NCBI RefSeq assembly: GCF_006442975.2
Contig: NZ_CP083954.1
Location: forward strand, 4,967,501-5,031,500
Reading direction: 5' to 3'
DNA length: 64,000 bases
Source: Mesorhizobium sp. B2-1-1
GTDB lineage: Bacteria > Pseudomonadota > Alphaproteobacteria > Rhizobiales > Rhizobiaceae
Shown here: piece after piece, positions 45,505 to 55,011 of the stretch
Layout: each line of letters starts with the position of its first letter
How positions within the stretch are numbered: position 1 is the first letter of the stretch
Notes under the pieces: model-generated
Told to the model about the DNA's origin: nothing
Databases searched by the model: none
What the model saw: only the letters and a program-made list of their open reading frames with translations
Position numbers and translations under genes: made by a program

Positions 45505-45523
45505 GCTGGTTTTAAAAACGGCT
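45505..45523. promoter_or_regulatory. short palindrome in the LysR-tautomerase intergenic region
   Basis: GTTTT-A-AAAAC at 45509-45519 is a perfect five-base inverted repeat. It is centred between the LysR start and the tautomerase start, and it lies in an A/T-rich patch. It could be a regulator or polymerase contact. The arms are short, so chance cannot be excluded. Confidence 0.3.
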
Positions 45524-45567
45524 ATCTTCACACCATTCAAGTCCTCAGATCGACAGGAGTGAAGATC

Positions 45568-45779
45568 ATGCCTTTCGTCAATTTCAAGGTCCCCGAGGCG
45601 GCGCTGAACCGGGCCCAGAAAGAAGAGATCGTCCATCGGGCCACCGCGATGCTCGTGGAATATTTTCCGAGGCCGCTCGGCCGCATACCATGGTCCTGAT
45701 CGAGGAGGTCAAGGACGGCGGTTACGCCCGCGCCGACGAGGTCTTCGTGATCCCGCAGGAATATCGAGCGAAGGATTGA
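45568..45779 (+). pseudogene. tautomerase (4-oxalocrotonate type) with a one-base frameshift
   Basis: The first frame reads MPFVNFKVPEAAL and continues with the usual tautomerase wording as far as EYF; the catalytic Pro should be Pro2 after Met removal. It then ends early at a TGA near 45699. The correct ending (MVLIEEVKDGGYARADEVF) continues in the next frame to the stop at 45777-45779. Adding one T to the run at 45663-45666 restores a full protein of about 70 residues. Either the gene is recently broken or the run was misread. It precedes the SDR at 45813 in the same direction. Confidence 0.8.
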
Positions 45780-45812
45780 TGTCGGCAACAACACGGCAAA
45801 GGAACAACGACA

Positions 45813-46553
45813 ATGACCACCTCAACGAACAAAGTTGCGATCGTCACGGGAGCGTCTCGTGGCATTGGAGCGGCCATCGCCCGCCGACTGGCGAGCGACG
45901 GCCTCACGGTCGTCATCAACTATGCAGGTAGCACCAAAGCGGCCGCCAAGCTGGTGGACGAGATCGAAAAGGCCGGCGGTCGGGCCACCTCCTTCCAGGC
46001 CGATGTCAGCGACCCCCAAGCTGTGAGACGGATGTTCGATTCCGCCGAAGCGGCCCATGGCGGCGTCGACGTGCTGGTGAACAATGCCGGCATCATGAAG
46101 CTCGCACCGGTCGCTCAATTTGATGATGCGACTTTCGATCAGACCATCGCGATCAATCTCAAGGGCACGTTCAACGGCCTTCGCGAGGCGGCGAGGCGCC
46201 TGCGCGACGGCGGCCGCATCGTGAACTTCTCGACCAGCGTCGTCGGACTCTACCAGCCGACCTATGGCGTTTATGCGGCCACCAAGGCCGCGGTCGAAGC
46301 GCTCACCCACATTCTGGCGAAGGAGTTGGGATCCCGCGCCATCACGGTCAACGCGGTTGCGCCGGGGCCGGTGGCCACCGAGCTTTTTCTCGAAGGCAAG
46401 GATCAGGCTACGCTCGATCGTATCAAACAGATGAACCCGCTCGGCCGTCTGGGCGAGGTCGACGACATCGCGCGCGTCGTCTCCCTGCTGGTTGGACCGG
46501 ACAGCGGCTGGATCAACGGCCAGATCGTCCGAGCGAATGGCGGGGTCATCTGA
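45813..46553 (+). CDS. SDR family oxidoreductase (3-oxoacyl reductase-like)
   Basis: This 246-residue classical SDR has TGASRGIG (about 12-19), NNAGI, the Ser in STSVVGLYQPTYGVY and the Tyr/Lys pair in YAATK. PG/T elements follow, and a C-terminal GWINGQIVRANGG in which the family usually has GxxxxVDGG. A ribosome site AAAGGAAC precedes the ATG. It probably reduces a carbonyl on a small metabolite. It lies 33 bases after the broken tautomerase and shares its divergent LysR regulator. Confidence 0.85.
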   Translation: MTTSTNKVAIVTGASRGIGAAIARRLASDGLTVVINYAGSTKAAAKLVDEIEKAGGRATSFQADVSDPQAVRRMFDSAEAAHGGVDVLVNNAGIMKLAPVAQFDDATFDQTIAINLKGTFNGLREAARRLRDGGRIVNFSTSVVGLYQPTYGVYAATKAAVEALTHILAKELGSRAITVNAVAPGPVATELFLEGKDQATLDRIKQMNPLGRLGEVDDIARVVSLLVGPDSGWINGQIVRANGGVI

Positions 46554-46737
46554 GGAACAGGATCATGAAGCAAGTCCGGCTCGGATAGGGGAAGGCTTTC
46601 CGTGAACGGGCTGCCTCGGACGGAGGTCGACAAGAGCGGCCTGATGGTCGCATGCCAAGGAACCCGATCGCGCCGTCCTCGTTGGGCAGGGATGCAGACC
46701 CACGCGCGCTTCATCATGCCGTCAACCGCGGCCACAA
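46554..46737. other. non-coding or decayed stretch before a hydrolase remnant
   Basis: No complete frame with a ribosome site is found. Together with the remnant at 46738-46951 it makes a gap of nearly 400 bases without an intact gene. This is unusual in this densely packed window and fits local gene decay. Confidence 0.4.
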
Positions 46738-46951
46738 ATGCTCGACATCGCCTTTCTGGAGGAAGGCGCGAAGCATGACACAGCGGCTTTGCTGCTGCAC
46801 GGCTGGCCTGACGACGCTACCACCTGGGTTTCTGTCGCCGAGAGATTGTCCAGGGCCGGAATTCGCACCATCGCACCATGGCTGAGAGTTTCGGTCCGAC
46901 CCGCTTCCTGTCGGATTCCTCGACAAGTCTCTGGATACGGAGGACGAGATG
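46738..46951 (+). pseudogene. alpha/beta hydrolase N-terminal remnant with frameshift
   Basis: The frame from ATG 46738 reads like the start of an alpha/beta hydrolase: LLLHGWPDDATTW (oxyanion loop) and AGIRTIAPWLR. The usual GFGPTRFLSDSS follows only in the next frame; one missing G after APWLR near 46886 explains this. The repaired frame then stops at the ATGA of the next gene, so the catalytic part is gone. It is a truncated relic next to a complete hydrolase. Confidence 0.6.
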
Positions 46952-47860
46952 ATTGCGAACTGGACTCTGCCTGAACGCTTCATCTACCGCGGTCATGCGA
47001 TCGCCTGGGGCACGCTCGGCGAGGGACAGGCTGCGATCCTCCTGCACGGCTCGCCATTTTCCTCGCTGGTGTGGCGGCGAATTGCACCGTGGCTCGCGCG
47101 GCACCGTCGGGTTTTCTATTATGATTTGCTGGGTTTCGGGCAGTCCGACAAGCCGGACGCCGACGTCCTGCATGGTCTTCAGAATGGACTTTTCGCGGCG
47201 CTGGTAAAGCACTGGGGTATAGAGCGCCCGGACGTCGTCGCGCATGACTTTGGCGGGTCTGCCGCGCTGCGCGCCCATCTCATGGACGGCATCGACTACA
47301 GCAGCCTGATGCTGATCGATCCTGTCGCAATCAGCCCGCAGGGATCCGCGCTGGTGCAGGCGGCCAAGGTGCACCAAGACGTTTTTGCCGGTCTACCAGC
47401 CTATATCCATGAAGCCGTCCTGCGCGCGTATATCGGTGCCGCAGCGAAGCACAAATTGCGCGAAGAGGAGATGCGGCTTTACCTCCAGCCTTGGCTTAGC
47501 GAGGAGGGCAAGAAGGCGTTCTGGCGCCAGGTGGCGCAGATGGACGACAAGTACAGCGAAGAGGTCGAGGACCGCTACGGTGAAATCCGCTGCCCCGTGA
47601 GCATTCTTTGGGGCTCCGAGGATGAATTTATCCCGTTGAAAGATGGTGAAGAACTCGCGCGGCGCATCCCAAACGCTCCATTCATTGTCGTACCGGATGC
47701 GAAGCATCTTGTTCAGGAGGACGCGCCAGAGGCTATCACCGCAGCCGTTCTCGACTTCTGGTACCGGGACGACCCGCGTCACGATGCAGCGCGGACGCCG
47801 CCGTTTTCCCAGCCTCGAAGAACGGCCGGGGCAGGCCCGCGGGCCGGAGCGAATAGATGA
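46949..47860 (+). CDS. alpha/beta fold hydrolase (Asp at the nucleophile elbow)
   Basis: This 303-residue protein has LLHGSPFSSLVW as the oxyanion loop, YDLLGFGQSD, a nucleophile elbow VAHDFGGSA in which Asp replaces the usual Ser, an acidic residue in LWGSEDEFIPL and His in DAKHLVQED. Asp at the elbow is found in haloalkane and fluoroacetate dehalogenases, so dehalogenation is possible but not shown. GGAGGACGAG precedes the ATG. The last about 30 residues are basic and low in complexity, and may be an unnatural read-through tail. Confidence 0.82.
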   Translation: MIANWTLPERFIYRGHAIAWGTLGEGQAAILLHGSPFSSLVWRRIAPWLARHRRVFYYDLLGFGQSDKPDADVLHGLQNGLFAALVKHWGIERPDVVAHDFGGSAALRAHLMDGIDYSSLMLIDPVAISPQGSALVQAAKVHQDVFAGLPAYIHEAVLRAYIGAAAKHKLREEEMRLYLQPWLSEEGKKAFWRQVAQMDDKYSEEVEDRYGEIRCPVSILWGSEDEFIPLKDGEELARRIPNAPFIVVPDAKHLVQEDAPEAITAAVLDFWYRDDPRHDAARTPPFSQPRRTAGAGPRAGANR

Positions 47861-48082
47861 GCTGAAGCGTATCGCAAACGTGGCGATGTCTTGACGGTCG
47901 GTGATCGATAGCACCGCGTCGCCACGCGTGTGCGCGGCATCGTACTGGACGGTATCGAGGGCGCGCTGAGGAGGAGGATGGCGAGGTCAAATCCGGTCGA
48001 CATGCAGGGCCTGCGAAGAGTGCGCTCGCTGTCAGCATTCGCATCCAGGAAGGGGCCGTCTGCACTGGCCCGCTTTGGTAAT

Positions 48083-49609
48083 TTAGAATGTGTCGACCAA
48101 GGGACGAACGAAGCGCTCGAAATCCTTGTCGAGCGGCCAGAGCGGGCGCGGCGCGTGGATATAGGGGCGCCGCTCTGCCCGCGGCGTTGCCAGCGCGCCC
48201 GCATCGCAGACGATGACCTTGCCCGATATCGGCTCGAATGCCGCCCGGAAATGCTGCATCGATTTCAGGACCAACACGCGGCGAGCCGTCGGTTCTATTC
48301 CGAAGGCCCGCAATTGCTGAAGGTCGACCATCTGCTGCGCTTCTGAAACGACCAGGACTTCGATCCCGTCGACATCGATTACGGCGGTGGGTCCGAAACT
48401 ATGGGTGAGCCCGCCTTGAATCGGTCCGTCACCGACATAGCTGCCCTCCGAAAGCCTGGTCAGCACACCCGTCACTGTTAGCGGGCCACCGCCGAAATTG
48501 GGGTCGCCCCTGCCGCCAATCGTCACCGTGACAGTCTCGCCTTGCCGGTGACGGTGCAATTCATTTGCCGCTTGAGGATCGATCATCGGCGCGAGTACCG
48601 CACCCTTTACTCCCGCATCAAGCAGGCCCTTCAACAGCGCGGTCGAGTCGCCGTAGGAACCGGCGCCGGGATTGTCGGCGTAATCGGCGATGACAAGTGG
48701 CTTGTCGCCGCGCCAGGCATGCGCCTCGGCAGCCGCCTCGTCGACCTCGATGAAAACATTGCGCTTCTTGGTCCGGCCCTGCCAGATCCTGTCCGCAAGT
48801 TCCTCTGTCACACGCATGGCGGCTGGCTTGGCGCCGGGATCACGGCTGTCATAGGTTGCGAGCACGGTGGGACCGACGCAGGACACGTCGGCGCCCGTGA
48901 AGGCTGCATTGACGGAAACCGCGAGCAAGCCCTCGGCCTCGGCCTCGCGGGCGCGGTCATAAAGGGCCAGCGTCTCGGGAATGTCGGTGCGGCCGGAATT
49001 CGCTTCGTCCAGCATCGGCACATGCGCCCTGACGGTCCGGGGCGCGATTTCACCTTTCATTGCGCGATCCAGGATACGGGCGGCATGCGCGCCGATTTCG
49101 CGCATGTCCACATGCGGATAGGTCTTGTAGGAAACAAGGATCTGCGCGTCCCGAACCATGTCTTCGGACACCATCGCATGAAGGTCGAGCGTTACCGCAA
49201 CAGGAATGTCCGCTCCAAGTTCGGCCCGCAGAAGGCCTAGCAGATACCCTTCCCCGTCCGGGCAAAACTCAGGCACCATCGAGCCATGAAGTCCAAGCAG
49301 CACTCCGTCGAGGCGGCTCTTGTTCGAACGCGCTGCCTCCAGGACAATACCCGCGATGTGGTCATAGGCAGCTTTCGTCACCCGCCCCCCGGGCACGGCA
49401 TGTGCCGAAATCGCGTGGATCACGTTCCAGCCCGCCGGTTCCGCCACATCCATGAACCCAGCAAGTTCGGTGTTGGCGTTGCGGCGGGCGCGGATCGCGT
49501 CGTCGCCAAGGAGAAGCGTGTCCACCTGAAACTGCGGCAAATCGGTGCGGAAGCGCGAGAACGTATTGCTCTCGTGCATGAATTCGCAGGTAAGGACGGT
49601 GAAGGTCAT
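48083..49609 (-). CDS. M81 family metallopeptidase (MlrC-like)
   Basis: This 508-residue protein resembles MlrC, the enzyme that finishes breakdown of the cyclic peptide microcystin, and related M81 peptidases. Typical stretches are TCEFMHESNTFS (with the metal-binding His), GLHGSMV, VTLDLHAMVS (Asp and His ligands), YKTYPHVDM and ADNPGAGSYGDST. It starts at ATG 49609 behind AGGA. No signal peptide is seen, so it acts in the cytoplasm on peptides brought in by the adjoining ABC transporter. It is the last gene of the operon that begins at 56637. Confidence 0.9.
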   Translation of the reverse strand: MTFTVLTCEFMHESNTFSRFRTDLPQFQVDTLLLGDDAIRARRNANTELAGFMDVAEPAGWNVIHAISAHAVPGGRVTKAAYDHIAGIVLEAARSNKSRLDGVLLGLHGSMVPEFCPDGEGYLLGLLRAELGADIPVAVTLDLHAMVSEDMVRDAQILVSYKTYPHVDMREIGAHAARILDRAMKGEIAPRTVRAHVPMLDEANSGRTDIPETLALYDRAREAEAEGLLAVSVNAAFTGADVSCVGPTVLATYDSRDPGAKPAAMRVTEELADRIWQGRTKKRNVFIEVDEAAAEAHAWRGDKPLVIADYADNPGAGSYGDSTALLKGLLDAGVKGAVLAPMIDPQAANELHRHRQGETVTVTIGGRGDPNFGGGPLTVTGVLTRLSEGSYVGDGPIQGGLTHSFGPTAVIDVDGIEVLVVSEAQQMVDLQQLRAFGIEPTARRVLVLKSMQHFRAAFEPISGKVIVCDAGALATPRAERRPYIHAPRPLWPLDKDFERFVRPLVDTF

Positions 49610-49618
49610 CGGCAATTC

Positions 49619-50569
49619 CTATTGCGCGAGGCGGACGCGATGACCGCGGCCGATCTCGACAAGCTCGCTTGACTCGGGTTCTTCGTCGGGGTCCGGACGG
49701 CGCGAAATGTCGGGCGAAAAGCGGGCGGCGTCTGGGACGAAGGCAGCATCTGGCAAGGCGCGTGCCCCGGTCAGGATCGCGTCGGGATCGGGAACCGAAC
49801 CGATCAGGCGACGCGTGTAGGGATGCGTTGGGCGGCTGAAAATCGAATGCCAGTCACCCTCTTCCACCACGCGGCCGAAATACATGACGGCAACCCGGTC
49901 ACTGACATGCTCGACCACGCTCAGATCATGGGAAATCATGATGTAGCTCAAGCCCAGCGTTTCCTGCAGGTCCATCAGCAGGTTGATGATCTGCGCCTGG
50001 ATGGACACGTCCAACGCCGACACCGGCTCGTCCAGCACCAGGATCTTCGGATCGAGCATCAACGCCCGCGCGATGCCGATCCGCTGGCGCTGCCCACCGG
50101 AGAATTCATGCGGATAACGGTCGGCGTGATCGGGCGTCAGGCCGACACGGGTCAGCATCTCGGCGACGCGGTGGCTGGCCTCGCTTCCCTTGGCGATTCC
50201 ATGAAGGGAAAGCTGCGAGGACAGCATGCGGCCGATGGTCTGGCGCGGATTCAGCGACGCATACGGGTCCTGAAACACCATCTGAGCGATGCGCGCGCGC
50301 TCCTTGCGGGCGGGAGCGCCAGGGCCTGTCAACGGCTTGCCCTGGAACAGGATTTTTCCCGAAGTCGGCTCCTGCAGGCCCATCACGGTCAGCGCGGTGG
50401 TGGATTTTCCGCAGCCGGATTCACCGACGATGGACAGGCACTCTCCCTCGTTCAGGGTCAGATTCACGCCCTGAACGGCACGAAGCGTCCGCTTTGGCCC
50501 CAGCAGCGAGCGACGCGGCAGCGGGAAATGGACGTTGAGGTCGCGGATTTCCAGAAGAGGCTGGTTCAT
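49619..50569 (-). CDS. peptide ABC transporter ATP-binding protein (DppF/OppF type)
   Basis: This 316-residue ATPase has Walker A GESGCGKST, the signature SGGQRQRIGIARAL, Walker B ILVLDEP and the H-loop in ISHDLSVV. A C-terminal oligopeptide-transporter extension follows (HPYTRRLIGSVP). It overlaps the sister ATPase at 50566 by 4 bases. It works as a heterodimer with that protein on the cytoplasmic face of the two permeases. Confidence 0.93.
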   Translation of the reverse strand: MNQPLLEIRDLNVHFPLPRRSLLGPKRTLRAVQGVNLTLNEGECLSIVGESGCGKSTTALTVMGLQEPTSGKILFQGKPLTGPGAPARKERARIAQMVFQDPYASLNPRQTIGRMLSSQLSLHGIAKGSEASHRVAEMLTRVGLTPDHADRYPHEFSGGQRQRIGIARALMLDPKILVLDEPVSALDVSIQAQIINLLMDLQETLGLSYIMISHDLSVVEHVSDRVAVMYFGRVVEEGDWHSIFSRPTHPYTRRLIGSVPDPDAILTGARALPDAAFVPDAARFSPDISRRPDPDEEPESSELVEIGRGHRVRLAQ

Positions 50570-51483
50570 GCGATCGCCTCCAGGCCAAAGCCGCGCGGCG
50601 TGGTCAGCGTCGGTGCGTCATGTCCACGCTCCTCGCTGGTCACGACCTGGTCCAGTTCGGTCAGGCGGGCTCGTCCCACCAGCGTTCGCGACCCCAGGCG
50701 CGGGCGCGCCGCGAGCAGGCCTCGGGTATAGGGATGCAGCGGATTTTCGAACAAAGCCTTGGTGTCCTGCTCCTCGACGAGCCGCCCCCGGTCCATGACC
50801 CCGACGCGCCGGCACATATTGGCGATCACGCCCAAATCGTGACTGACCAGCAGCACGGCCGTTCCTTCAGCCGTGCAAAGTTCGGCAAGCAATTCCAGGA
50901 CGCCTGCCTGGACCGTCACATCAAGTGCGGTGGTCGGCTCGTCCGCAATCAGCAGGTCGGGACGGCAGGCCAGTGCAATGGCGACCATGACGCGCTGGCG
51001 CATCCCTCCCGACAGTTGATGGGGGTAGGACAGGGCGCGTTCCTCGGGCGCCGGCACACGAACGCTTTCCAGTGCCTCGACGGCTTTCCTGCGCGCATCC
51101 GACCACCCGAAGCCCCTGTGAACGACGAACATTTCCGCGATCTGACGGCCAATCGCCATCAGCGGATTGAGCGCCGTCATGGGCTCTTGAAACACCATCG
51201 CCATACGGTCGCCGCGCAGACGGCGCCTGGCGCGGCTGCCAAGCTTCAACACGTCCTGGCTCCGGAAGAAGATCGAGCCGCCGGTCACCTCCAGCGGGCG
51301 TTTAAGCAACCCCATCACCGAAAGGCCGGTGATGCTTTTGCCCGAACCGGATTCGCCGACAAGTCCGTAAGTTTCCCCAGGCAGGATATCGAAAGACACG
51401 CCGTGAAGGATTTCGTTCCGCTTGCCGACGCCGATGCGCAAGTCGCGGATGGACAGAACAGGGTCGGGAAGAATGCCGCTCAT
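50566..51483 (-). CDS. peptide ABC transporter ATP-binding protein (DppD/OppD type)
   Basis: This 305-residue ATPase has Walker A GESGSGKS, the signature [15 protein letters not shown], Walker [13 protein letters not shown] and an H-loop in VSHDLGVI. The C-terminal [12 protein letters not shown] motif marks the oligopeptide subfamily. It overlaps its neighbours by 4 bases on each side. Confidence 0.93.
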   Translation of the reverse strand: MSGILPDPVLSIRDLRIGVGKRNEILHGVSFDILPGETYGLVGESGSGKSITGLSVMGLLKRPLEVTGGSIFFRSQDVLKLGSRARRRLRGDRMAMVFQEPMTALNPLMAIGRQIAEMFVVHRGFGWSDARRKAVEALESVRVPAPEERALSYPHQLSGGMRQRVMVAIALACRPDLLIADEPTTALDVTVQAGVLELLAELCTAEGTAVLLVSHDLGVIANMCRRVGVMDRGRLVEEQDTKALFENPLHPYTRGLLAARPRLGSRTLVGRARLTELDQVVTSEERGHDAPTLTTPRGFGLEAIA

Positions 51484-52301
51484 GCCTGCCTTATCCTCAT
51501 ATGCGGATCCAGCATGTCGCGCAGCCCGTCACCGAGCAGATTGAAGCCAAGGACCGTGGCGAAGATTGCGAGGCCGGGGAACAGCGAGGCCCAGGGGGCG
51601 GTGCGGATCAGTTCGCGCGCGTCGGTCAGCATGTTCCCCCAGCTCGGCTGTGGTGGCCGGATGCCGACGCCGAGGAAAGACAGTGCAGCTTCCGCCAGAA
51701 CCGCGCCGCCGATGCCAAGTGTCGCGATGACCAGCACCGGACCGACGATATTCGGCAGTATCTGCGTGCGCATGATGTTGGCGTCGCTGAAGCCGGCCGC
51801 CCTGGCGGCCTGCACGAAGCCCTGATTCTTGAGCGACAAGGTGGAGCTGCGGGCGATGCGGCAGGTCCAGGACCAGTTGGTCAGGCCCAATGCGATCAGG
51901 AGGCTTGGCAAGCCGGGTCCCAACACCGCCATGATGGCGAGCGCGAAGACCAGGGATGGGATCGCCAGCATGACGTTGGTCAGCCCGTTCACCAGGTCGT
52001 CCCACCAGCCTCCGAAATAACCGGCCGAAACCCCAAGCGCCATACCGATGCACGAGTTGATCAACTGCGAAACGAGGCCGACGGTCAGCGACACCCTGGC
52101 GCCGTAGAGGATACGGGAAAAGACGTCGCGACCCTGCCCGTCCGTGCCCAAAAGATGGTCCCAGCTCGGCGGCATTTCAGAATTCATCAGGTCGGCGTCG
52201 AATATCGGGTTGTACGGGGCAATCCAGCCGGCGCTGACGGCTGCGGCGACCACGAGCAACGCCAGCGCCAGGCCAAGGGCGAAATTGAAACGCAACCGCA
52301 T
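51480..52301 (-). CDS. peptide ABC transporter permease (DppC type)
   Basis: This 273-residue inner-membrane protein has an N-terminal helix and then the five-helix permease domain. The cytoplasmic EAA loop reads RAAGFSDANIMRTQILPN. FSRILYGARVSLTVGL and WGNMLTDARELI are typical DppC elements. It follows the DppB-like gene after 3 bases and overlaps the ATPase gene. Confidence 0.92.
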   Translation of the reverse strand: MRLRFNFALGLALALLVVAAAVSAGWIAPYNPIFDADLMNSEMPPSWDHLLGTDGQGRDVFSRILYGARVSLTVGLVSQLINSCIGMALGVSAGYFGGWWDDLVNGLTNVMLAIPSLVFALAIMAVLGPGLPSLLIALGLTNWSWTCRIARSSTLSLKNQGFVQAARAAGFSDANIMRTQILPNIVGPVLVIATLGIGGAVLAEAALSFLGVGIRPPQPSWGNMLTDARELIRTAPWASLFPGLAIFATVLGFNLLGDGLRDMLDPHMRIRQA

Positions 52302-52304
52302 GGA

Positions 52305-53240
52305 TCAGGCCACCTTGATGCGCGGGTCGATCATGGCATAGGCGATATCGACCAGCATGTTGATGACAAGGAACCACAACACGATCACGATGACCGTACC
52401 CTGAACCACGGGAATGTCGCGTGCCGACACGCTGTCGACCAGAAGCGACCCGATCCCTGGCCAGGAAAACAGTTTCTCGATCACGATCGCCTGCCCCATG
52501 AGCGAACCGATCTGAAGGCCAAGCGTGGTCAGGATCAACACCAGCACGTTGCGGGTGACGTGACTGCGCACCAGACGCGGTTCGGTCAACCCTTTGGCTC
52601 GCGCCGTTCGCACGAAATCCGCGTTCATCACGTCCAGAACGCCAGCGCGGGTGGTTCGCGCCAGGAGCGCCATCGGCGATACGCCGAGCGCGATGGCAGG
52701 CAATATGATGTAGCGGATGCCGCCGGGCTGGTAGCCGAAGCTCGGCAGCAGACCGAGCTGCAGCGCAAAGACGTACATTAGCAGCAAACCTAGCCAGAAT
52801 TCGGGAACCGACAGGCCGGAAACCGCCAGCATCATCGTGCCGGTGTCCAACACGCTGCCGGGCTTCAGCGCGGCCAGAAATCCCAGAGGAATACCGACTG
52901 CCGCGGCAAAGCCCATCGCCGCCAGCGCCAGTTTGATCGAAGGCCAGAGCCGCGGCTCGATCACGTTCCACACCGGTTCGCGGGTGCGGTAGGAAATTCC
53001 AAGGTCGAAATGCGCCAGCCCCCACAGATAGTCCCACAGGCGGACCGGCAGAGGCTTGTCCAGCCCGAACTGCTCGTTCAGATGCGCCATCACATCGGCA
53101 TTCGTGGCGTTGCGCCCCTCCGACATCAGGCTCGATATGAAGCTGCCGGGGACGACGCTGAATATCACGAAAATGATCAGCACGACCGCCAGCAGGGTCG
53201 GGATCATCTGCAGCGTGCGACGAAAGATGAAGCGCGACAT
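52305..53240 (-). CDS. peptide ABC transporter permease (DppB type)
   Basis: This 311-residue inner-membrane protein begins MSRFIFRRTLQMIPTLLAVV, which is the typical DppB opening. It carries LNEQFGLDKPL and the EAA loop RAKGLTEPRLVRSHVTRN. The start at 53240 is chosen by homology of the opening and by AGGA upstream; the frame stays open 34 codons further. Confidence 0.92.
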   Translation of the reverse strand: MSRFIFRRTLQMIPTLLAVVLIIFVIFSVVPGSFISSLMSEGRNATNADVMAHLNEQFGLDKPLPVRLWDYLWGLAHFDLGISYRTREPVWNVIEPRLWPSIKLALAAMGFAAAVGIPLGFLAALKPGSVLDTGTMMLAVSGLSVPEFWLGLLLMYVFALQLGLLPSFGYQPGGIRYIILPAIALGVSPMALLARTTRAGVLDVMNADFVRTARAKGLTEPRLVRSHVTRNVLVLILTTLGLQIGSLMGQAIVIEKLFSWPGIGSLLVDSVSARDIPVVQGTVIVIVLWFLVINMLVDIAYAMIDPRIKVA

Positions 53241-53351
53241 CCGCGAATCCTGCCTTTCAACAACTGGGCGCCACGCGGCGGGCGAGGAGTGGGCGCCATG
53301 CGGTGGGCGGGGCCGTACAAACCGGTCCCGCCCGCCAGCCATGCCATCGCG

Positions 53352-54944
53352 CTACTTGCGTGATGCGGGTGCGCTGTCGTCGATCCAGATGTCCTCGTAA
53401 TCCTGGATAGCCAGTTCCGCGCCGTTCGGCTTCAGCCCGTGGACCCATGGCTGGTAGGCCATGACGGCCTTGTTGTAATTGAAGAACCAGACCGGAGCCT
53501 CGTCCTGCAGCAGGTTGTTGGCTTGCCTCAGAAGATCGTTCTGTTTGGCCGGATCGGTTTCGTTGCCTGCCTGCTCGATCAGCTTGTCGAAGTCGGCATT
53601 GTTGAACTTGACGTAGTTGCAGGCGGTTTGCGATGTCTTCGAATAGAAGCAGTTCAGATATTTCAGCGGATCCGGGCCCGACGAGTTCGACCAGATAAAG
53701 GCATCAAAATTGTCGGACAGGATCTTGTCGGACAGGACCGAGCTTTCCACCGGGTCGGTCGTCACGGTGACGCCCACCTTGGCCAGCATCGGGATGATCG
53801 CCTCGACGATCGGCAGGCCCCAGCTTTCGTTCGAGGTCGCGGTGACCGAGAACTTCAGACCGGTCTCGAACCCTGCCTCCTTCAGCAGTTCCTTGGCCTT
53901 TTCCGGATCATAGGCATAGGGCTTGGCGTCCTTGTCGAAGGCCGGCGATGAAATCGGCAGCCAGGAGACCGCGGGATAAGCCTTGTTCTTCAAGAGCTTC
54001 TCGACAATCAGGTCCTTGTTGATCGCATAATTGATCGCCTGCCGGACGCGCTTGTCCTTGAATGCCTCGACCTTCGGATTGAAGCCGATATTGCGGGTGT
54101 AGACTTCGGCCACCTCAAGGATGTGATCCTTCAGCGCCGGATCCTGGCTGTAGGCCTCATACTGCACAGGGCCGAGAACGTTGGTATCGATCTCCGCGTT
54201 GCGGAAGGCGACGTCGCGAGCCGAAGCTTCGCCCATCAGCATGATGTCGAGCTTGTCGAGATGCGGCTTGCCCTTCTCATAATAGCCGTCGAACTTCTCC
54301 AGTTCGACCTTCGAGCCCGCGACGTAATTGGCGAGCTTGAACGGGCCAAGGCCGTTCGGCTTGGAGGCGAGCTGATCCTCCGGATAGTCCTTGGAGTAGA
54401 TCGGCGCATAGTTGGACATCAGGTTCCAGCCCGGATCGGCCAGGTTGATGAAGGTGATTTCGATGGTCCTGTCGTCGATCTTCTTCAACCCGGAAATATG
54501 ATCGGCCTTGCCTGCCTGAAATTCGGCGACGCCGGCGATCTGCAACATCTGCTCGGCGCCCGGCAGGGCCTTCTTGGGATCGGCCAGACGGTTGTAGGAC
54601 CAGATCACGTCATCGGCGTCGAGCTTGTCGCCATTGTGAAAGGTCGCTTCCCGGAGCTTGTAGGTATAGGTCTTGCCATCCGCCGACTTCTCTACCGTTC
54701 CGGCGAGGTCGAGCTCAGGCTTGCCGCTTTCCGGGTTCCATTTGTAGAGGGAGCGGTTGATCGCTTTGGCCACGATCTCGTCTTGCGTATGCGGTGTCGC
54801 CGTGATGTCCAGCGATGTGATGGAGTTGCCATAGGGCGCGGTGAACACCAATTTCCCCCCATCCTTCGGTGTGGCGTCCTGCGCCAGCGCGGCGGTCGCC
54901 GTTCCAAGCGCAAGCGCCGCGATCAAGCCAAGTCTGTTCAACAT
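53352..54944 (-). CDS. peptide ABC transporter substrate-binding protein
   Basis: This 530-residue periplasmic protein of the SBP_bac_5 family has a Sec signal (MLNRLGLIAALALG and cleavage after ALA near residue 21). Family stretches are FTYAPYG-like opening text, NGDKLDADDVIWSYNRLADP and AINYAINKDLIV. It captures peptides for the DppBCDF-like system. It lies 111 bases upstream of the DppB-type gene in the same direction. Confidence 0.92.
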   Translation of the reverse strand: MLNRLGLIAALALGTATAALAQDATPKDGGKLVFTAPYGNSITSLDITATPHTQDEIVAKAINRSLYKWNPESGKPELDLAGTVEKSADGKTYTYKLREATFHNGDKLDADDVIWSYNRLADPKKALPGAEQMLQIAGVAEFQAGKADHISGLKKIDDRTIEITFINLADPGWNLMSNYAPIYSKDYPEDQLASKPNGLGPFKLANYVAGSKVELEKFDGYYEKGKPHLDKLDIMLMGEASARDVAFRNAEIDTNVLGPVQYEAYSQDPALKDHILEVAEVYTRNIGFNPKVEAFKDKRVRQAINYAINKDLIVEKLLKNKAYPAVSWLPISSPAFDKDAKPYAYDPEKAKELLKEAGFETGLKFSVTATSNESWGLPIVEAIIPMLAKVGVTVTTDPVESSVLSDKILSDNFDAFIWSNSSGPDPLKYLNCFYSKTSQTACNYVKFNNADFDKLIEQAGNETDPAKQNDLLRQANNLLQDEAPVWFFNYNKAVMAYQPWVHGLKPNGAELAIQDYEDIWIDDSAPASRK

Positions 54945-55011
54945 CCCTCAATTCCTCCCTGTGGTTCGTTGGTGATTTCCTGTCAGAGACGGGCCCAGCC
55001 GGCATTCCGCC

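Noticed and set aside
46555..46580. GGAAC after the SDR at 45813
   Set aside because: The bases at the -10 distance do not include TT, and no intact gene follows.
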